Shown here piece after piece: positions 17,760 to 26,045 of a stretch of DNA of 64,000 nt. This DNA is from Aquipluma nitroreducens (lineage in GTDB: Bacteria > Bacteroidota > Bacteroidia > Bacteroidales > Prolixibacteraceae). The notes below the pieces were generated by a model that was not told the origin of the DNA, searched no databases, and saw nothing but the letters and a program-made list of their open reading frames with translations. The stretch is from NCBI RefSeq assembly GCF_009689585.1, contig NZ_AP018694.1, positions 1,612,001-1,676,000 on the forward strand. Reading direction: 5' to 3'. Position numbers and translations under genes: made by a program. How positions within the stretch are numbered: the stretch's first letter is position 1; each line of letters begins with the position of its first letter.

Positions 17760-18578
17760 CTACTTCCGATTCGCAGTTTCATCACAATCATCGCCCAAAT
17801 TCAGCAATTCAACTTTCCGAAAATCAATTGGATTGCTTTCTGATTGTAACGATATGGTTCCCATCTTAAGCAGCTTATTTCCATCAGGAGGAAGTAATTT
17901 CTGATAACTTGGATCACGATCATCGAGTTGTGGCTGAGTGTATTGCATTACAACCTTCCCATCAATGATATGTTTGATAATTGAATCGCCCTGAACTTCA
18001 ACTTCTGCAGTAACCCATTGGTCGCCATGATACGTTTTTGAAGTAGAAAGTGTACAATGATCTGTCCAAAGTTTGCCATTAAGCACAATGTTTGTCCCCG
18101 GTGTACAAACGTTAAGGTTAGGACGTTCATCTTTGCCGTTTCCTCCCAATAATTGAACTTCGATTGACACCGGAAAATCCTGATCCAGATTCATGCTCCC
18201 AGCGCTTTGTCCATGTATCATGATTCCACTATTCCGATATGCCCAACTAGCACCTCCGGGGCATTGATCGCCCACAAACCTGTACTCAACCCTGATTTTA
18301 TAATGGGAATACGGACATTTGTAAAAAATATGGCCGTAATGATCGTCAAACGTCTGATACTGATCGTACCTGACTTTCAGTAAACTATCCTCAACCCGGA
18401 AAGTATTTCCATAGTTTTCATTCAACGGGAAACCTTTAATCTTTATATCCCAGTCGTTCAGGTCCTTTCCGTTAAAAAGTTGAATCCAACCTTCATCTTT
18501 AGGTTTTGAAGTTGAACAGGCCGAAGCGATGCCAAGCGCAAAAACAAAAAGAATAACTCGTGTATAAATTTTATTCAT
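17760..18578 (-). CDS. DUF1080 (3-keto-disaccharide hydrolase-like) lipoprotein
   Basis: A 272-residue exported lipoprotein: the signal sequence ends GIASAC, with the lipobox Cys at residue 21. The mature part is a DUF1080 jelly-roll domain: WIQLFNGKDLNDWDIKIKG near the start, YRNSGIMIHGQS in the middle, and WVTAEVEVQGDSIIKHIIDG before the end. Family members act on glycosidic or keto-sugar substrates and often sit in polysaccharide-use loci. Here the neighbours are unrelated, so the substrate is unknown. Confidence 0.88.
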   Translation of the reverse strand: MNKIYTRVILFVFALGIASACSTSKPKDEGWIQLFNGKDLNDWDIKIKGFPLNENYGNTFRVEDSLLKVRYDQYQTFDDHYGHIFYKCPYSHYKIRVEYRFVGDQCPGGASWAYRNSGIMIHGQSAGSMNLDQDFPVSIEVQLLGGNGKDERPNLNVCTPGTNIVLNGKLWTDHCTLSTSKTYHGDQWVTAEVEVQGDSIIKHIIDGKVVMQYTQPQLDDRDPSYQKLLPPDGNKLLKMGTISLQSESNPIDFRKVELLNLGDDCDETANRK

Positions 18579-18652
18579 GATCGTATAATTTAGGTTCTGA
18601 AAGATAAGTAAATGTTTTAACTATGTAAATCAAAAAAATCAACTTAGTACAA

Positions 18653-18690
18653 AAAACAAGGAGCTGGACTATCTGATAGCTCCGGCTCCC
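18653..18690 (-). terminator. Intrinsic terminator of the small Lys-rich gene
   Basis: On the minus strand GGAGCCGGAGCTATC and GATAGTCCAGCTCC pair with one bulge and one wobble, followed by TTGTTTTTT. It lies about 35 nt after the stop of the 33-residue ORF. Confidence 0.75.
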
Positions 18691-18725
18691 TGCTGAACGA
18701 AAATAATATAAAGTCAGGAATGACT

Positions 18726-18827
18726 CTACTTTTTATCTTTTTTAGCCTTCTTTTCCAGTCTTTTTTCTTTTAATGTTTTTGTAGGTTCCTTTTTTTCGTT
18801 CTTGCGAGTATCTACTCCTTTTGCCAT
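18726..18827 (-). CDS. 33-residue Lys-rich small protein
   Basis: The ORF starts MAKGVDTRKNEKKEPTKTLK and continues with Lys/Glu/Ala-rich residues to a TAG at 18726. About 42% of residues are lysine and the predicted structure is a charged helix. Short proteins of the form MAKG-D-(R/K)K...KPTKT-KEK-(A/K) occur across Bacteroidota as far as I recall, with no known function. A terminator hairpin follows directly, supporting a real single-gene transcript. Nucleic-acid or ribosome binding would fit the charge, but that is a guess. Confidence 0.8.
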   Translation of the reverse strand: MAKGVDTRKNEKKEPTKTLKEKRLEKKAKKDKK

Positions 18828-18994
18828 AACTTTTATTTTTAAGGTTACTATTCTAATTCTGAACACATAACGTTTGTTGGAAACATTTTAATTTGTACCA
18901 GATCAAATTTATCATTTTTTGCAGAAAAATATGCACTTTGGGATGCAATGTTTTAAGCATATTCCTGAAAATAGCATCAAAAACTTAGAACGAT

Positions 18995-19360
18995 TTAGTA
19001 AAGAATGGAGTCGGAATCATTTTCTGTGTCTTCCACTATTTCTTCCAATTGAAATAATTTAACCAAATTCGTATTTAAAACTAAAGCATACTGATCGTCT
19101 AAAAACCCCAATCGACCAATTACTAGCCCTTTGTCTATGGTTGCCAATTTGCTTAACCGAATTAGCGAGACTTTTTTGAGACCGTTTAGATCAGAAGGAG
19201 ACATAAGAACATCAAATTCGGTACTCCATTTGATTTGGGTTGTAATAAAAGCCACGGTTATATCTTCGTCTGTTTCAATCAATATGACTGCTGGTCTGTT
19301 TTTGATTCCCGATAAATCAGAAAAGGGAAAGGGAATAAGTACAATATCGCCCCTATTCAT
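18995..19360 (-). CDS. PemK/MazF-type toxin
   Basis: A 121-residue protein beginning MNRGDIVLIPFPFSDLSG, the signature N-terminus of PemK/MazF endoribonucleases (GDIVLVPFPFTD), followed by KNRPAVILIE. The second half has VSLIRLSKLATIDKGLVIGR, matching the family's RxxKLxTIDKxLI segment with conserved Lys. Family toxins cleave RNA. It overlaps the upstream antitoxin ORF by 4 nt (ATGA), the usual translational coupling of a type II module. Confidence 0.9.
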   Translation of the reverse strand: MNRGDIVLIPFPFSDLSGIKNRPAVILIETDEDITVAFITTQIKWSTEFDVLMSPSDLNGLKKVSLIRLSKLATIDKGLVIGRLGFLDDQYALVLNTNLVKLFQLEEIVEDTENDSDSILY

Positions 19361-19596
19361 TTGTAATGTTCCTTTAAATCGTTTACTGAATAAAGATCTT
19401 CCTCATCATTTAAATAGCTAAATGCTGATGATTGAGATGTTAATTCCTGAATTCCTTCCTGTAGAATCTGATCCTCCATTTTCATTACTAAAAATTCAGC
19501 AAAATCATGTATTTCCCTAATTCCGGCCTCTGGTAATCGCCTGATTTTAAGTATCGTATTCTCGATTAAATCATTTCTTTCCATGATCATTAGCAT
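19357..19596 (-). CDS. Antitoxin of the PemK/MazF module
   Basis: A 79-residue acidic protein encoded directly before the PemK-like toxin with a 4-nt overlap. It contains LPEAGIREIHDFAEFLVMKM, the helix typical of DUF2281-like antitoxins, and an acidic C-terminus (YLNDEEDLYSVNDLKEHY) that would wrap the toxin. Met 5 (19584) is an alternative start. The identity rests on length, context and helix pattern. Confidence 0.82.
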   Translation of the reverse strand: MLMIMERNDLIENTILKIRRLPEAGIREIHDFAEFLVMKMEDQILQEGIQELTSQSSAFSYLNDEEDLYSVNDLKEHYK

Positions 19597-19704
19597 TAAT
19601 GTATTATCACAAATTTACGAATCTATACGAATATCTTATTTCATTCCTGATTAATTCTTTGATTAATAACAATCAGCACTTTCACTAAATATGAGACAAA
19701 AACA

Positions 19705-19730
19705 AATATTTAACCAGGTGGTTAAATATT
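19705..19730. promoter_or_regulatory. TetR operator 1
   Basis: AATATTTAACCA and TGGTTAAATATT form a perfect inverted repeat with a 2-nt centre. The core TTTAAC-N6-GTTAAA recurs at 19784-19801. Both lie directly upstream of the TetR gene, so autoregulation of the efflux operon is likely. Confidence 0.82.
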
Positions 19731-19783
19731 TTAGTTAAAACGTTTGGTAAATTCATTTCAACAATTTACTTTTGACCACATGA

Positions 19784-19801
19784 TTTAACCGCTTAGTTAA
19801 A
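19784..19801. promoter_or_regulatory. TetR operator 2
   Basis: TTTAAC-CGCTTA-GTTAAA repeats the half-sites and 6-nt spacer of operator 1. It ends 13 nt before the TetR start codon, so repressor bound here would block transcription start or elongation. Confidence 0.8.
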
Positions 19802-19813
19802 CTTTAAAACAAA

Positions 19814-20428
19814 ATGGAAATAAAAAAAGATAGCACTGAAGATAAAATTCTGGAAGCAGCCAAAAATGTTTTTGTTGCCAAAGGAATGGAAGGCGCCCGG
19901 ATGCAGGAAATTGCCGATGAAGCAGGAATTAATAAAGCACTGCTTCACTATTATTTCAGGAGTAAAGAAAAGCTTTTCGAAGCTATTTTCTCAAAAATCA
20001 TCCAATTTGCCTTTCCGGAAATAACTCGAATTGCGCAATCGAATGAACCTTTTATCAGCAAAATAGAACAGGTTGTTGATGCTTATATTGATTTGCTGAT
20101 TAAACATCCGTTTATTCCAGGCTTTATCATGAAAGAACTCAATCGTGATCCTTCAGGTCTATTTAAATTAGTTGTGAAATTCGGATTAAACCCACAGGTT
20201 ATTTTCGATCAGATCCAACTCGCTATGGATCGCGATGAAATCATCCAAATGCAACCGCGACATCTGGCAGCCAACATCATTTCGATGTGTATTTTTCCAT
20301 TTGCCGCGCGACCATTGGTGAGCTTCGTGCTCTTTAAAGATGATCAGGTTGCACTCAATGCCTTTTATGTCGAACGGGCAGACGTAATAAAGAAATTTGT
20401 AATCGACGCGATAGTAATCAAAAAATAA
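19814..20428 (+). CDS. TetR/AcrR family transcriptional repressor
   Basis: A 204-residue regulator with an N-terminal helix-turn-helix: ILEAAKNVFVAKGMEGARMQ, IADEAGINKALLHYYF and RSKEKLFEAIF (about residues 12-58) match the TetR DNA-binding domain. The C-terminal half is a variable ligand-binding domain. Two palindromes with the same half-sites precede it. It is 6 nt upstream of the TolC-like gene and leads the efflux operon, so it probably represses its own operon until an exported compound binds. Confidence 0.94.
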   Translation: MEIKKDSTEDKILEAAKNVFVAKGMEGARMQEIADEAGINKALLHYYFRSKEKLFEAIFSKIIQFAFPEITRIAQSNEPFISKIEQVVDAYIDLLIKHPFIPGFIMKELNRDPSGLFKLVVKFGLNPQVIFDQIQLAMDRDEIIQMQPRHLAANIISMCIFPFAARPLVSFVLFKDDQVALNAFYVERADVIKKFVIDAIVIKK

Positions 20429-20434
20429 ATATCC

Positions 20435-21700
20435 ATGAAAATCATTAAACTACTGTTCATTGCAATGCTATTTCCCGCTCATCTACTGATGGCACAGGAA
20501 GCAGTAACCTTGGAACAATGTCAAAATTGGGCTCGCGAAAGTCACCCGGTTCTGAAACAACTAGATTTGTACCAACAAATTCTCGATCTCAAAAACGAAA
20601 ACAATGCAACCAGCTTTTTACCTCAAATCAGCCTGAACGGACAAGCAACATACCAATCGGCGGTGACCAAAATTGGAATTTCGCTGCCAAACATTAAAAT
20701 TCCATCGGTTGACAAAGACCAATACAAAGTTTACCTTGATTTTAAGCAAACGATATGGGATGGCGGTTTGAGCAAAGCCAAAGAACGGATCAACAATGTT
20801 GAAAATGCCGGAAACCTGCAACAAACTGAAGTGGAATTGTACCAGGTAAAAGAAAAAGTAAACCAGTTTTTCTTTACTTCATTCCTGATCCAGGAAAACC
20901 TGAAAATTCTGGAAAAGAAAACCGAAACACTTTCTGAACGTCGAAAAAGCATGGAGTCGGCTGTCAATAATGGAATGGTTTTGTCGTCGGAATTGGACCA
21001 ATTACTCGCCGAACTCATTAAAACAGAGCAGACGGTTATCGAACTCAAAAGCAACAATGAAACGGTTTTGTACGCGTTGTCGATCCTGACTGGAAAAACA
21101 ACTGAACAACTGAATTATCTTAAATTACCTGACGAACTTACGGTTACAAATCTGCCGATAAAAAGGCCCGAACTAGATATGTTCAGTAAGCAAAATGAGC
21201 TTTTAAGCGCCAATTCTGAAATTCTACAGAAGCAACGAAATCCCAAGTTATTTGGTTTTGGGCAGGCTGGCTATGGACGACCTGGAATGAATATGCTTAG
21301 CACTAAATTCGACACCTATTATCTGGTTGGCCTTGGTTTTAGCTGGAATGTTCTGGATTGGAAAACAACCAGCCGTCAAAAACAAATGATCAAACTTCAG
21401 CAGGACATCGTTCAAACCAAACAAGAATCGTTTGTACGGAATATTGATTTGGCAACCGACCAGCAAACGAAACAAATCAACCAAATTGCTGAATTACTGA
21501 AAACCGATCAGGAATTAATTGTGATTCGCGAACGGATCACGAAAACATCAGCTTCGAAACTTGAAAACGGATCCATCACTATGGCCGATTACATTCAGGA
21601 TTTGAATGCCGAAACGACTGCCCGACTGATGCTCGAAACCCGCAAAATACAGCTGAAAGAAGCCCGGATAAAACTTGAGAATATCAGGGGAGTTCAGTAG
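20435..21700 (+). CDS. TolC family outer membrane efflux protein
   Basis: TolC proteins form trimeric tunnels across the outer membrane and periplasm. The 421-residue protein has a signal peptide (IIKLLFIAMLFPAHLLMAQ), then VTLEQCQNWARESHPVLKQL, the standard start of the first coiled-coil repeat. A second repeat has long Gln/Glu-rich helices around LVGLGFSWNVLDWKTTSRQK. It ends ARIKLENIRGVQ. It would partner the HlyD-like lipoprotein and ABC transporter encoded downstream. Confidence 0.94.
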   Translation: MKIIKLLFIAMLFPAHLLMAQEAVTLEQCQNWARESHPVLKQLDLYQQILDLKNENNATSFLPQISLNGQATYQSAVTKIGISLPNIKIPSVDKDQYKVYLDFKQTIWDGGLSKAKERINNVENAGNLQQTEVELYQVKEKVNQFFFTSFLIQENLKILEKKTETLSERRKSMESAVNNGMVLSSELDQLLAELIKTEQTVIELKSNNETVLYALSILTGKTTEQLNYLKLPDELTVTNLPIKRPELDMFSKQNELLSANSEILQKQRNPKLFGFGQAGYGRPGMNMLSTKFDTYYLVGLGFSWNVLDWKTTSRQKQMIKLQQDIVQTKQESFVRNIDLATDQQTKQINQIAELLKTDQELIVIRERITKTSASKLENGSITMADYIQDLNAETTARLMLETRKIQLKEARIKLENIRGVQ

Positions 21701-21747
21701 AGTTATAAATGATGAATTATAAGTTATAAAAAACAGATATAAACACA

Positions 21748-22632
21748 ATGAATATGAAAAAACTACAAATCATAGTATTGGCTTTTCTGGTGTTAGGAGC
21801 CTGTAAAAGCGGAGAAAAGCAATCGGATGCTTACGGAAATTTTGAAGCTGTGGAAACTATAGTTTCTTCGGAAATGCCCGGGAAATTACTGATCATGGAC
21901 GCGAAACAGGGTGACTTGCTCGAACAAGGTAAACTAATTGCCCTGATTGACACCACCGAATTGTATCTGAAAAAACTACAAACACAGGCTCAACTTGATG
22001 CCAGCGGAACAAAGAAACAAAACGTTTCGGCACAAATAAACGTGTTCAAAGAGCAAAAGAAAAATGTACTGACCACACAACAGCGCATCACCAAAATGTT
22101 TGCCGACAAAGCTGCAACGCAGCAACAGGTTGACGACATCAACGGACAAATGAATGTTCTGGACAAACAGATTTCGGCTACAAACACACAGTTTCAGCTA
22201 ATCAGCAGCGAAATGGAAGTGGTTAAACGACAGTTGGATCTGATTAGCGAACAGTTGACGAAATGCCGCATCAAAAGCCCGATTAAAGGAACTGTATTGG
22301 AAACTTACCTTGAAAACGGCGAATTAGCTACTCCGGGTAAACCAGTCCTGAAAATGGCCGATTTAAGCAATCTGGAATTGAAAGTTTATATTTCGGGAGC
22401 GCAACTATCCAATGTTAAACTTGGGAATGAGGCTAAAGTGTTGATTGATTCGGATGCCAAAGAGATGCAAACCATGAGTGGCAAAATCACCTGGATTTCG
22501 TCGGAATCGGAATTCACACCCAAAATTATTCAGACCAAAGAGGAACGGGTAAAATTAATGTACGCGGTTAAAATTTTGGTCGCTAACGATGGCCGGCTGA
22601 AAATCGGAATGCCGGGAGAAGTGGTGTTCTAA
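21748..22632 (+). CDS. HlyD/YbhG-like periplasmic adaptor lipoprotein
   Basis: A 294-residue membrane fusion protein. The lipobox VLGACKSG (Cys about residue 19) anchors it in a membrane. The biotinyl-lipoyl-like halves SSEMPGKLLIMDAKQGDLLE and CRIKSPIKGTVLETYLENGE flank a coiled-coil hairpin (about residues 75-165) rich in Gln and Lys. The C-terminal beta-barrel follows (NLELKVYISGAQLSNVKLG). It links the inner-membrane ABC transporter to the TolC-like tunnel. The spacing to the first ATPase gene holds a dispersed repeat. Confidence 0.92.
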   Translation: MNMKKLQIIVLAFLVLGACKSGEKQSDAYGNFEAVETIVSSEMPGKLLIMDAKQGDLLEQGKLIALIDTTELYLKKLQTQAQLDASGTKKQNVSAQINVFKEQKKNVLTTQQRITKMFADKAATQQQVDDINGQMNVLDKQISATNTQFQLISSEMEVVKRQLDLISEQLTKCRIKSPIKGTVLETYLENGELATPGKPVLKMADLSNLELKVYISGAQLSNVKLGNEAKVLIDSDAKEMQTMSGKITWISSESEFTPKIIQTKEERVKLMYAVKILVANDGRLKIGMPGEVVF

Positions 22633-22639
22633 AAAGCTA

Positions 22640-22700
22640 TGAATTATGAGTTATAAGTTATGAGTATTAAACAAAACTCGTAACCCATTACTCGCAACCA
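22640..22700. repeat. AACTCGTAACCC-type intergenic repeat
   Basis: ATGAATTATGAGTTATAAG and ACTCGTAACCCATTACTCGC resemble the elements at 3531-3587 and 4598-4656. A shorter ATGAATTATAAGTTATAAA relative lies at about 21712-21730. Confidence 0.55.
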
Positions 22701-22708
22701 AAACTGCC

Positions 22709-23611
22709 ATGATTAATGTTCAAAATATAAGTAAATCATACAAAGACGTTCAAGCCGTTCGCAACATTTCGCTCGAAGTGCAAAAAGGCGAGCTGTTCGG
22801 ACTGATTGGCCCTGACGGTGCAGGCAAAACAACCCTGATGCGCATCCTGATGACATTACTCATTCAGGATGAAGGCAAGGCCACAATGAACGGGCTCGAT
22901 GTAATAAAGGATTACAAAAAAATCAGGAACATTGTTGGATATATGCCCGGACGTTTTTCACTTTACCAAGACTTGACAGTTGAGGAAAACCTGAACTTTT
23001 TTCCCACTGTTTTTAAAACTACAGTTGCCGAAAACTATGAACTGATCAAGGACATTTACATCCAGATCGAACCTTTCAAAAACCGTTTGGCCGGAAAACT
23101 TTCAGGAGGGATGAAACAAAAACTGGCATTGTCGTGTGCGCTTATTCATAAACCAGAAATTCTGATTTTGGACGAACCAACGACAGGAGTCGATGCCGTT
23201 TCGCGCAGAGAATTTTGGGATATGCTGAAAAAACTTCAGCACAAAGGAATTACCATTTTAGTATCGACACCCTACATGGACGAAGCAATGCTTTGCAACC
23301 GCGTGGCGCTTATGCAAAAAGGGAAGGTGCTGGATATTGACACTCCACAGAAACTGGTAGAAAACTATACACGAAAATTGTATGCCATAAAATCAATCGA
23401 CATGCACCGGTTAATTCAGGATTTACGTTCGTTCGAAAAGACCGATTCGGCATTTGCATTCGGCCAATATTTGCATGTAACCGGAAAATCAGACGAAGTT
23501 GAAGCTACCGAATTCGAAAACTTTCTCCTGAAAAAAGAACATCAGAATTTAGAGGTTTTCGATATTCCTCCGACAATTGAGGATGTGTTTATGAATATGA
23601 TGAATGAATAA
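22709..23611 (+). CDS. ABC transporter ATPase 1 (consensus signature, degenerate H-loop)
   Basis: A 300-residue nucleotide-binding subunit. Walker A is GPDGAGKTT (about residue 35), the signature LSGGMKQKL (about 133) is canonical, and Walker B is ILILDEPTTGVD. The switch His expected in TTHYMDEA is replaced by Pro (STPYMDEA). A C-terminal extension of about 80 residues follows, as in YbhF-type exporters. It pairs with the next gene; together they look like the two halves of a YbhF-like ATPase encoded separately. Confidence 0.93.
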   Translation: MINVQNISKSYKDVQAVRNISLEVQKGELFGLIGPDGAGKTTLMRILMTLLIQDEGKATMNGLDVIKDYKKIRNIVGYMPGRFSLYQDLTVEENLNFFPTVFKTTVAENYELIKDIYIQIEPFKNRLAGKLSGGMKQKLALSCALIHKPEILILDEPTTGVDAVSRREFWDMLKKLQHKGITILVSTPYMDEAMLCNRVALMQKGKVLDIDTPQKLVENYTRKLYAIKSIDMHRLIQDLRSFEKTDSAFAFGQYLHVTGKSDEVEATEFENFLLKKEHQNLEVFDIPPTIEDVFMNMMNE

Positions 23612-23615
23612 ATGA

Positions 23616-23700
23616 TTTAACCACTAAGATCACGAAGAAAATCACAAAGAAACACCAAGTATAAATTGTTTTTTAATCTGTGAAAATCTGTGTCATCTGT
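23616..23700. repeat. Dispersed intergenic repeat between the ATPase genes
   Basis: ACCACTAAGATCACGAAGAA is followed by ATCTGTGAAAATCTGTGTCA and TCTGTGGT. These are well-known wandering sequences in Bacteroidota intergenic DNA. The repeat supplies an in-frame ATG at 23680, giving a spurious 12-residue extension to the next gene. Confidence 0.7.
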
Positions 23701-23715
23701 GGTAAAACAAAGAAG

Positions 23716-24444
23716 ATGGAAAAAGTAATTGAAGTACGCAATCTGGTTAAGAAATTTGGTTCGTTCGTTGCCAACGATCACCTGAATTTCGATGTGTATC
23801 AGGGCGAAATATTCGGCTTTCTGGGAGCGAACGGCGCCGGAAAAACAACGGCTATGAAGATTCTTTGCGGCCTCTCCTCTCCTACTTCCGGTCAGGTAAA
23901 GGTAGCTGGATTTAATATTTACAAGGAAACGGAAAAAGTGAAACGTAACATCGGCTACATGAGCCAGAAGTTTTCGCTGTACGAAGACATGACCATTGCC
24001 GAAAACATCCGGTTCTTCTCCGGAATTTATGGAATATCACCATCCGACCGGAAAGAAAAACAAGAGAAATTGCTAAAAGATCTGGGCCTCGAATCGGCCA
24101 AAGATTCATTGATTGGCTCGCTGCCATTGGGCTGGAAACAAAAACTGGCCTTTTCGGTAGCTATTTTTCACGATCCGAAAATCGTTTTTCTCGATGAACC
24201 AACCGGTGGCGTTGACCCCATTACCCGTCGCAAATTCTGGGATTTGATTTACGAAGCATCTGACCGCGGAATTACCATTTTTGTGACCACTCACTACATG
24301 GACGAAGCCGAATATTGCAACCGTGTTTCGATTATGAATGAAGGCCGCATTGAAGCGCTCGATACGCCTGAAAATCTAAAAAGGCAATTTGGCGCCAAGA
24401 ATATGGACGAGGTTTTCCTGAAAATTGCCAGAAACGTAGAATAA
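23716..24444 (+). CDS. ABC transporter ATPase 2 (degenerate signature, consensus H-loop)
   Basis: A 242-residue nucleotide-binding subunit, start taken at 23716 (MEKVIEVRNLVKKFG) because the upstream in-frame residues come from a dispersed repeat. Walker A is GANGAGKTTAM, Walker B IVFLDEPTGGVD, and the switch His is present in TTHYMDEA. The signature is LPLGWKQKL instead of LSGGxKQ. The defects are complementary to those of ATPase 1, predicting one catalytic and one degenerate ATP site in the heterodimer. Confidence 0.93.
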   Translation: MEKVIEVRNLVKKFGSFVANDHLNFDVYQGEIFGFLGANGAGKTTAMKILCGLSSPTSGQVKVAGFNIYKETEKVKRNIGYMSQKFSLYEDMTIAENIRFFSGIYGISPSDRKEKQEKLLKDLGLESAKDSLIGSLPLGWKQKLAFSVAIFHDPKIVFLDEPTGGVDPITRRKFWDLIYEASDRGITIFVTTHYMDEAEYCNRVSIMNEGRIEALDTPENLKRQFGAKNMDEVFLKIARNVE

Positions 24445-24454
24445 TATTGGATTG

Positions 24455-24480
24455 TATAGACGCGATGTATCGCGTCTATA
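24455..24480. repeat. GACGCGAT-type palindrome
   Basis: TATAGACGCGAT and ATCGCGTCTATA are perfect 12-bp arms with a 2-nt centre, between the ATPase 2 and permease genes. Sequences of this type are dispersed intergenic repeats in many bacterial genomes. Confidence 0.7.
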
Positions 24481-24503
24481 CCACCAAAAAGGAATAACAA
24501 ATT

Positions 24504-25613
24504 ATGAAACAATTTATAGGTTTTCTCCGGAAAGAATTTCTGCACATTTTTCGCGACCCACGAACAATGCTGATCATCTTTCTATTGCCAATCGTGCAAC
24601 TGTTGCTGTTTGGAAAGGTTATCAATACTGATATTCAGAATTCGAAAATTGCCATTCTCGATCAGTCGCACGACAATACGACCCGCGAAATTACTTCGAA
24701 ACTGATGTCCTCGGGCTATTTTGTATTGGGCGAAGAATTAATGCCCGGTGACGATGTGGAAGATGTTTTCCGAAAAGGAAAAGTAAAGATGGTGGTCTCT
24801 TTTGGAACCAATTTCGAGCAAACGCTGGAGCGCGACGGGAAAGCTGACGTCCAGCTTTTAGCCGATGCTTCCGATCCGAACACCGCGCGAATCCTGACTA
24901 ATTACGCTTCAGGAATAATAAACGACTATGTAAAAAAAGAAAAGCTTCAAAACATCGAGCTACCAAACCAGATAAATACTGAAGTGCGAATGCTTTACAA
25001 CGAAGGATTGAAAAGTGTGTACATGTTTGTACCCGGAATTATGGCCATGATCCTGATGCTGATTTCGGCCATGATGACCTCAATTTCGATTAGTAAAGAA
25101 AAAGAGCTTGGAACCATGGAAGTGTTGCTGGCCTCGCCGCTAAAACCGATCCAGATTGTTTTGGGAAAAGTTACGCCATACCTGTTATTGTCGTTCGTTA
25201 ATGCACTGACAATAATCATCATAGGCGTATTCTTCTTTGGCGTTCCAATTAAAGGAAGCTTCTTTCTCCTGATGGCCGAAAGCTTCCTGTTTATCCTGAT
25301 GGCGCTAAGTTTAGGAATCCTGATTTCGACCGTTGCACCCAACCAAATGGTTGCAATGTTCATTTCGGTATTGGCACTGATGCTTCCAACAATTATGCTT
25401 TCAGGGTTTATGTTCCCGATTGAAAATATGCCATTGCCGTTGCGCATCATCAGTCACGCCATGCCGCCAAGATGGTTTATTGTGATCATTAAAAACATCA
25501 TGCTGAAAGGAACCGGAATTATGTATGTGTGGAAAGAAACACTGATTTTAATGTTTATGGCATTCGTATTTATTGCATTGAGTATTAAGAATTTCAAGAT
25601 AAGATTGGAGTAA
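24504..25613 (+). CDS. ABC-2 type permease 1 (YbhS/YbhR-like)
   Basis: A 369-residue inner-membrane subunit. The N-terminal segment FLRKEFLHIFRDPRTM then LIIFLLPIVQLLLFG is the family's cytosolic elbow helix and first membrane span. A soluble loop of about 140 residues follows, then about five further spans including FVPGIMAMILMLISAMMTSI and a terminal span before FKIRLE. Such permeases export hydrophobic compounds or drugs. It is co-directional with the ATPases and the second permease. Confidence 0.93.
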   Translation: MKQFIGFLRKEFLHIFRDPRTMLIIFLLPIVQLLLFGKVINTDIQNSKIAILDQSHDNTTREITSKLMSSGYFVLGEELMPGDDVEDVFRKGKVKMVVSFGTNFEQTLERDGKADVQLLADASDPNTARILTNYASGIINDYVKKEKLQNIELPNQINTEVRMLYNEGLKSVYMFVPGIMAMILMLISAMMTSISISKEKELGTMEVLLASPLKPIQIVLGKVTPYLLLSFVNALTIIIIGVFFFGVPIKGSFFLLMAESFLFILMALSLGILISTVAPNQMVAMFISVLALMLPTIMLSGFMFPIENMPLPLRIISHAMPPRWFIVIIKNIMLKGTGIMYVWKETLILMFMAFVFIALSIKNFKIRLE

Positions 25614-25656
25614 ATGAAGTTCGGAGTGAACTAGAATTCGGAGTGCCTAGAGTTGA
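25612..25656. repeat. GGAGTGCCTA-type repeat, copy flanking the four-helix-bundle gene (left)
   Basis: AAATGAAGTTCGGAGTGAAC followed by GAATTCGGAGTGCCTAGAGT. The right-flank copy at 26042-26084 matches it over about 43 nt with about three differences, so the intervening gene is bracketed by direct repeats. Confidence 0.75.
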
Positions 25657-25689
25657 AAAATAGACAATAACCAATCAAATCTAAACACA

Positions 25690-26045
25690 ATGGAAAATAA
25701 AGAATTTGCGAAACAACTGGAAAAAGAACAAAGGTCTTTGCAATAACGATTATAAAATTGTCTTCCTCCTTACCGAATACTCCTGAAGGACGCGTGATCA
25801 GGAATCAGATTACAAAATCAGGAACAAGCATTGGCGCAAACTACCGTGAGGCAAATAGGGCAAGAAGTAAGGCCGATTTTTCGAACAAAATTAGTATTGC
25901 CGAAAGCGAAGCCAGTGAAACGGCTTATTGGCTTGAAATTATTGAAGAACTAGCATGGGCTGAAATCCAAATGGTTCAGGCCGCCATGAAAGAAGCAAAT
26001 GAATTACTGGCAATTTTTACATCAATTGGAAAAAATATGAAATAA
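25690..26045 (+). pseudogene. Four-helix-bundle (S23-type) protein gene with a -1 frameshift
   Basis: The ATG at 25690 opens MENKEFAKQLEKEQRSLQ and meets a stop at 25744. If one A is added to the A-run at about 25720-25724, the reading becomes LEKRTKVFAITIIKLSSSL. This joins the downstream ORF (SSLPNTPEGRVIRNQITKSG, then GTSIGANYREANRARSKADF) to its normal end. The restored product of about 118 residues matches the four-helix-bundle family known from 23S rRNA intervening sequences. It sits between two permease genes and is flanked by direct repeats. Sequencing error, recent mutation or slippage cannot be told apart. Confidence 0.82.

Noticed and set aside
23680-23715. 12-residue N-terminal extension of ABC ATPase 2
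   Set aside because: The extension is encoded by a dispersed repeat and has no family match; the ATG at 23716 starts the conserved domain.
24995-25450. 151-residue minus-strand ORF opposite ABC permease 1
   Set aside because: Shadow ORF; the plus-strand membrane protein is complete and in an operon.
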